Part shown: one piece after another, positions 60,983 through 64,000 of the stretch
Numbering within the stretch: position 1 is the stretch's first letter
Layout: every line of letters starts with the position of its first letter
DNA from: Epiperipatus broadwayi
Lineage: Eukaryota; Onychophora; Udeonychophora; Euonychophora; Peripatidae
Reading direction: 5' to 3'
DNA: 64,000 bases
Assembly (NCBI GenBank): GCA_028023455.1
Contig: JAQFVV010000018.1
Span: forward strand, 9,754,771 to 9,818,770
Program-made: the position numbers and the translations under genes
The notes under the pieces: generated by a model
Databases searched by the model: none
Seen by the model: the letters and a program-made list of their open reading frames with translations, nothing else
What the model was told of the DNA's origin: nothing

Positions 60983-61307
60983 AAGTAATTATTTCCCACT
61001 GAATTATGCAACATCAAAAACCATGAAAAGATAGAATGATATCATTCTATTTTTAGGCTATGTTGTTATATAAGCTTAGTTTTTAAATTATAGAGCAAAT
61101 TTTGTCTGTTTTAATTTATGTAAATACTAACTGCTCTGAAATCATAATTAATATATTCAGAGGATGAATTGCTTTTCAATTACAGATATTTGTTAATGTT
61201 CATAGATTGTTAAAACTAAGCTTATATAACAACAAAACAATAAGATAGAATGATATTCTATCTTTTTATGATGCGATATTACATAATTCAGTAGGAAATA
61301 GCTACTT
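60983..61307. mobile_element. foldback MITE with palindromes inside its arms
   Basis: Arms 60983-61084 and 61212-61307 are inverted copies with moderate divergence ('tatttcccactgaattatg' / 'cataattcagtaggaaata'; inner ends 'ttatataagcttagttttt' and its inverse). Each arm holds its own palindrome round 'agatagaatgatatcattct'. Interior is noncoding. No target duplication identified. Confidence 0.65.
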
Positions 61308-64000
61308 CCACTTTTAAAGTAGATATTTAAAAAAGTTATGATTATTTATTATTATATATAACTATATACACATGTGTATATAAATCAATCAAATTCAGGT
61401 ACTATTTTATTTTGGATTTCTTCATCAATGTTCATTATTAAAATAAATATTTGAAAACAAAATATACAAAAAAATAAAATTTTGTTAAAAAAGGATTTTC
61501 TAATAGTTCTATTTACATCATGGATTCTGCTGGTTGTTTAAAAGACTCCCATTTGCATAAAAAAAAAACCTGTTATTAATACTAACTAAAAGGCATTTAT
61601 ATACTTTATTCTTTTCATAAATGTATCTTAATTTTAAAATATAAAAAATATTCTAATTTTAAAACTAACAAATGAAATTATATAATTTATGAATAAATTT
61701 AATAATAAGTTTTTAAATATTTTAATTCTTTGTTTTTTGATTTACTAACTTTATTGTTTTTTATATTACGTTAGTTCTATATAGTATTTAATACTTTTTT
61801 AAAGTATTGTAAAGTTAATGTGATTATTACCACCTTCAAAAAATGTATAAAAAATTCAATGTGGCATTGCTAGGGAAAAAATAGTTAATATTTATTTTTT
61901 CAGTACGCTGTGATGCTTTAAGGACATGAAAGTGTATAAAGTATGAAAAAATGGGTGCTTCTTAATTATTAATATATAGTTTCTTTTAAATTCTGGTGAA
62001 ATTATTAATTCAAAATAGCCAAAAATCAAGTATGATAAAGATTATCTCTATTCAACCCAATTATAAAAATTACAAAATCAAGAAAATGCAATTCGTTTCA
62101 AATAATTAGCTAGTGTTGTAATGAGTATAAACAAAGGAATCACATATACTATTCGCTCGTATATTTATTGTCCTTCTTTATTTAAATATATTTTAGCAAA
62201 CAATTCAACTTTTAACTTACCATGAAAAATTTCTTTTGCTTATTGTAATTCTTTACACTTCTTTAATGATGTTAAAATTTTTCAACAACCCCTGAATAAA
62301 TTATTAGTATGGATATAAATCATAATTAAAGAAATCTAATCTATTAAACCATAAATTTCCTCATTTTATTAACTACAAACAATCTATTTTCAATTTAAAA
62401 TCAATATATATATATATATTTTATGTATGTAAATTTAACTTTTACACTTGTAATTAAATAAAAAGATCTTACTTCCGAGAGTTCAACAAGTGAATCAGAA
62501 CAGATATTATGTTAAGTGACCATTTGTAATGTTTTAAATGTTAAAATATAATCAATACTAATCAGACTTTTTGTTAATCTCCATTAAAATCAAAAATAAA
62601 ACATTTATCAAAATCATTTTCTGGAACTTTATTTAAAAATTATATATTGGGAGAGTTTCTAACTGGAAGATGCGAATCAAATAATTAAATAAAAAAATTG
62701 TATTATGAAAATAAATGAGTCACTTCAATATATTACTTTATATCAATAGTGTTCAGCCTGGCAATGACAATATTATTTTCATATTAATATTGAGTATTTG
62801 CTTTTTATCTTCCTTAACTTTTATAAATATTTTAATCTGATTTTTGGATAACTAATTTCTTATTAAAATGTTATGAAAAGACTACAAAATTTATTAAACA
62901 TCAAAAAATAGCTTGCACATCAACAGAGATTTAATGTAACTAGTGTATATCATTCTCAATTACATACTTTTTGCATTTGCGTACTTGTATTTATGTGTGC
63001 ACATATAGACGTGTAAACATTTTTTGATTAAATTCCACTAGTACATTGAAAAATAATCCACAATAACAAAATATTATGAAATTTTCTTATTTCTTTGATT
63101 TTAAGTATCTTCAACAAGCTAGAATTAATGGCAATTATTTGCACATATCATTTCTAAATGATTGAATACATAAGATAAAAATTTGAATTAATTATTAAAT
63201 CATAATGTTGAATTAATAATATTATTAACTATCAGACAAATCAAATCTATATTATAGGCAATGTATTTTATTTATTAAGAAAATCATTTATATAATAAAT
63301 AGAAAATACACATAATATAAATTTGATTTTCTGGAAGATAATGTCAATTCAAAATTATAATTACATTATGATAAAATAATACATAAGTTGGTTGAAGAGA
63401 ATTAAAGTTCTAATTCTTGCAATTATTCTAATTTTCCACCCATTGAGAAAGATTAAAATGACCAAAAATATTCAGAAAATTTCATAAAAACTATATTTAA
63501 ATCATATTTTACCAAAGACTTTGAATTTAATCTTGAATTGCTACATACACTGAAAGCTATATACATGAGAATGTTGTATATGTACGTTATACATAAAAAA
63601 ATACTGCAGTGTCTTTTGCAGCTTTAAGAATACAAGCATGCATTTTTTTTTTTAAATAACAAAAAGCTTAAAAATAATTGACAAAAAATAAAAATTGCAA
63701 TATATATATATGCACACACACATTAACAAGTTATTTAAAATTATTCACTAGATTATAAAATTTAATAATCTTAAATAGAGATATTACAAATAACATATTT
63801 TCATGCTCAATTCAAAGAGTTTAAAATGAATATTCAAAATAAAAAAGCATTAGGATTTTGAATTAATATAGCATTTCAATTAGAATATAATGAATAAAGC
63901 CAGCTATACATGAATTGTATAACTGTTAAAACATTTTCACAGATTAAAAGGATTTAATAACACTATAATCAATTTTATTGTCTTTGTCCATGGTTGCTGC
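61308..64000. other. noncoding to the window end
   Basis: A+T-rich with short TA runs (about 62402-62420). No open frame, exon or element end was recognised. Confidence 0.4.

Noticed and set aside
1-64000. CRISPR arrays, operons, rRNA
   Set aside because: None seen; the window has the character of animal nuclear DNA.

Overview
The window is animal nuclear DNA: very A+T-rich (roughly three quarters by eye), with long stretches lacking open frames, many short TA/CA runs, and almost every recognisable feature a transposable element or its remnant. There are no operons, ribosome-binding sites or densely packed genes. A first coding exon of glycoprotein hormone beta-5, RTE-type and other LINEs, a Merlin transposon and hammerhead-ribozyme repeats together point to an invertebrate. 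A mollusc or other lophotrochozoan would fit, but I cannot fix the species.

Layout. 1-6083 is a decayed Ty3/Gypsy LTR retrotransposon whose 5' LTR is cut by the window edge and which carries about 1.35 kb of foreign DNA between protease and reverse transcriptase. 6.6-6.8 kb holds a hairpin repeat that recurs at 57.1 kb. 13732-13965 (minus) is the one convincing host gene piece, a GPB5 exon with signal peptide and cystine-knot start; the rest of the gene was not found and probably lies beyond the left edge. 14.6-18.6 kb holds tandem repeats, a minus-strand Gypsy gag remnant, a hAT end resembling SPIN/Charlie elements, and a tandem 415-bp unit carrying hammerhead-ribozyme relics. 28.3-29.5 kb and 44.1-45.1 kb are two Tigger/pogo-like nonautonomous elements. 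32.7-37.4 kb is a complete nonautonomous LTR element with 2.06-kb LTRs around a 547-base interior. 46.98-47.44 kb is an inverted-repeat element, and 48.45-48.94 kb is a long foldback with an intact hammerhead ribozyme in each arm. 49.5-51.3 kb (plus) and about 51.5-52.75 kb (minus) are two decayed LINEs meeting tail to tail. 53.55 kb is a retroposed tRNA-Gly copy with target-site duplication. 58872-60763 is a Merlin element with perfect 49-bp inverted repeats and a transposase frame broken only by three TGA codons. A foldback MITE sits at 61.0-61.3 kb.

The elements show most routes of mobility: LTR reverse transcription, LINE-driven retroposition (including a tRNA), cut-and-paste transposition (Merlin, Tigger-like, hAT, foldbacks) and probable ribozyme-processed RNA retroposition. 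The strongest candidates for something little described are the inverted hammerhead pair at 48.4-48.9 kb, the tandem hammerhead unit at 17.8-18.5 kb, and the large-LTR, tiny-interior element at 32.7-37.4 kb.
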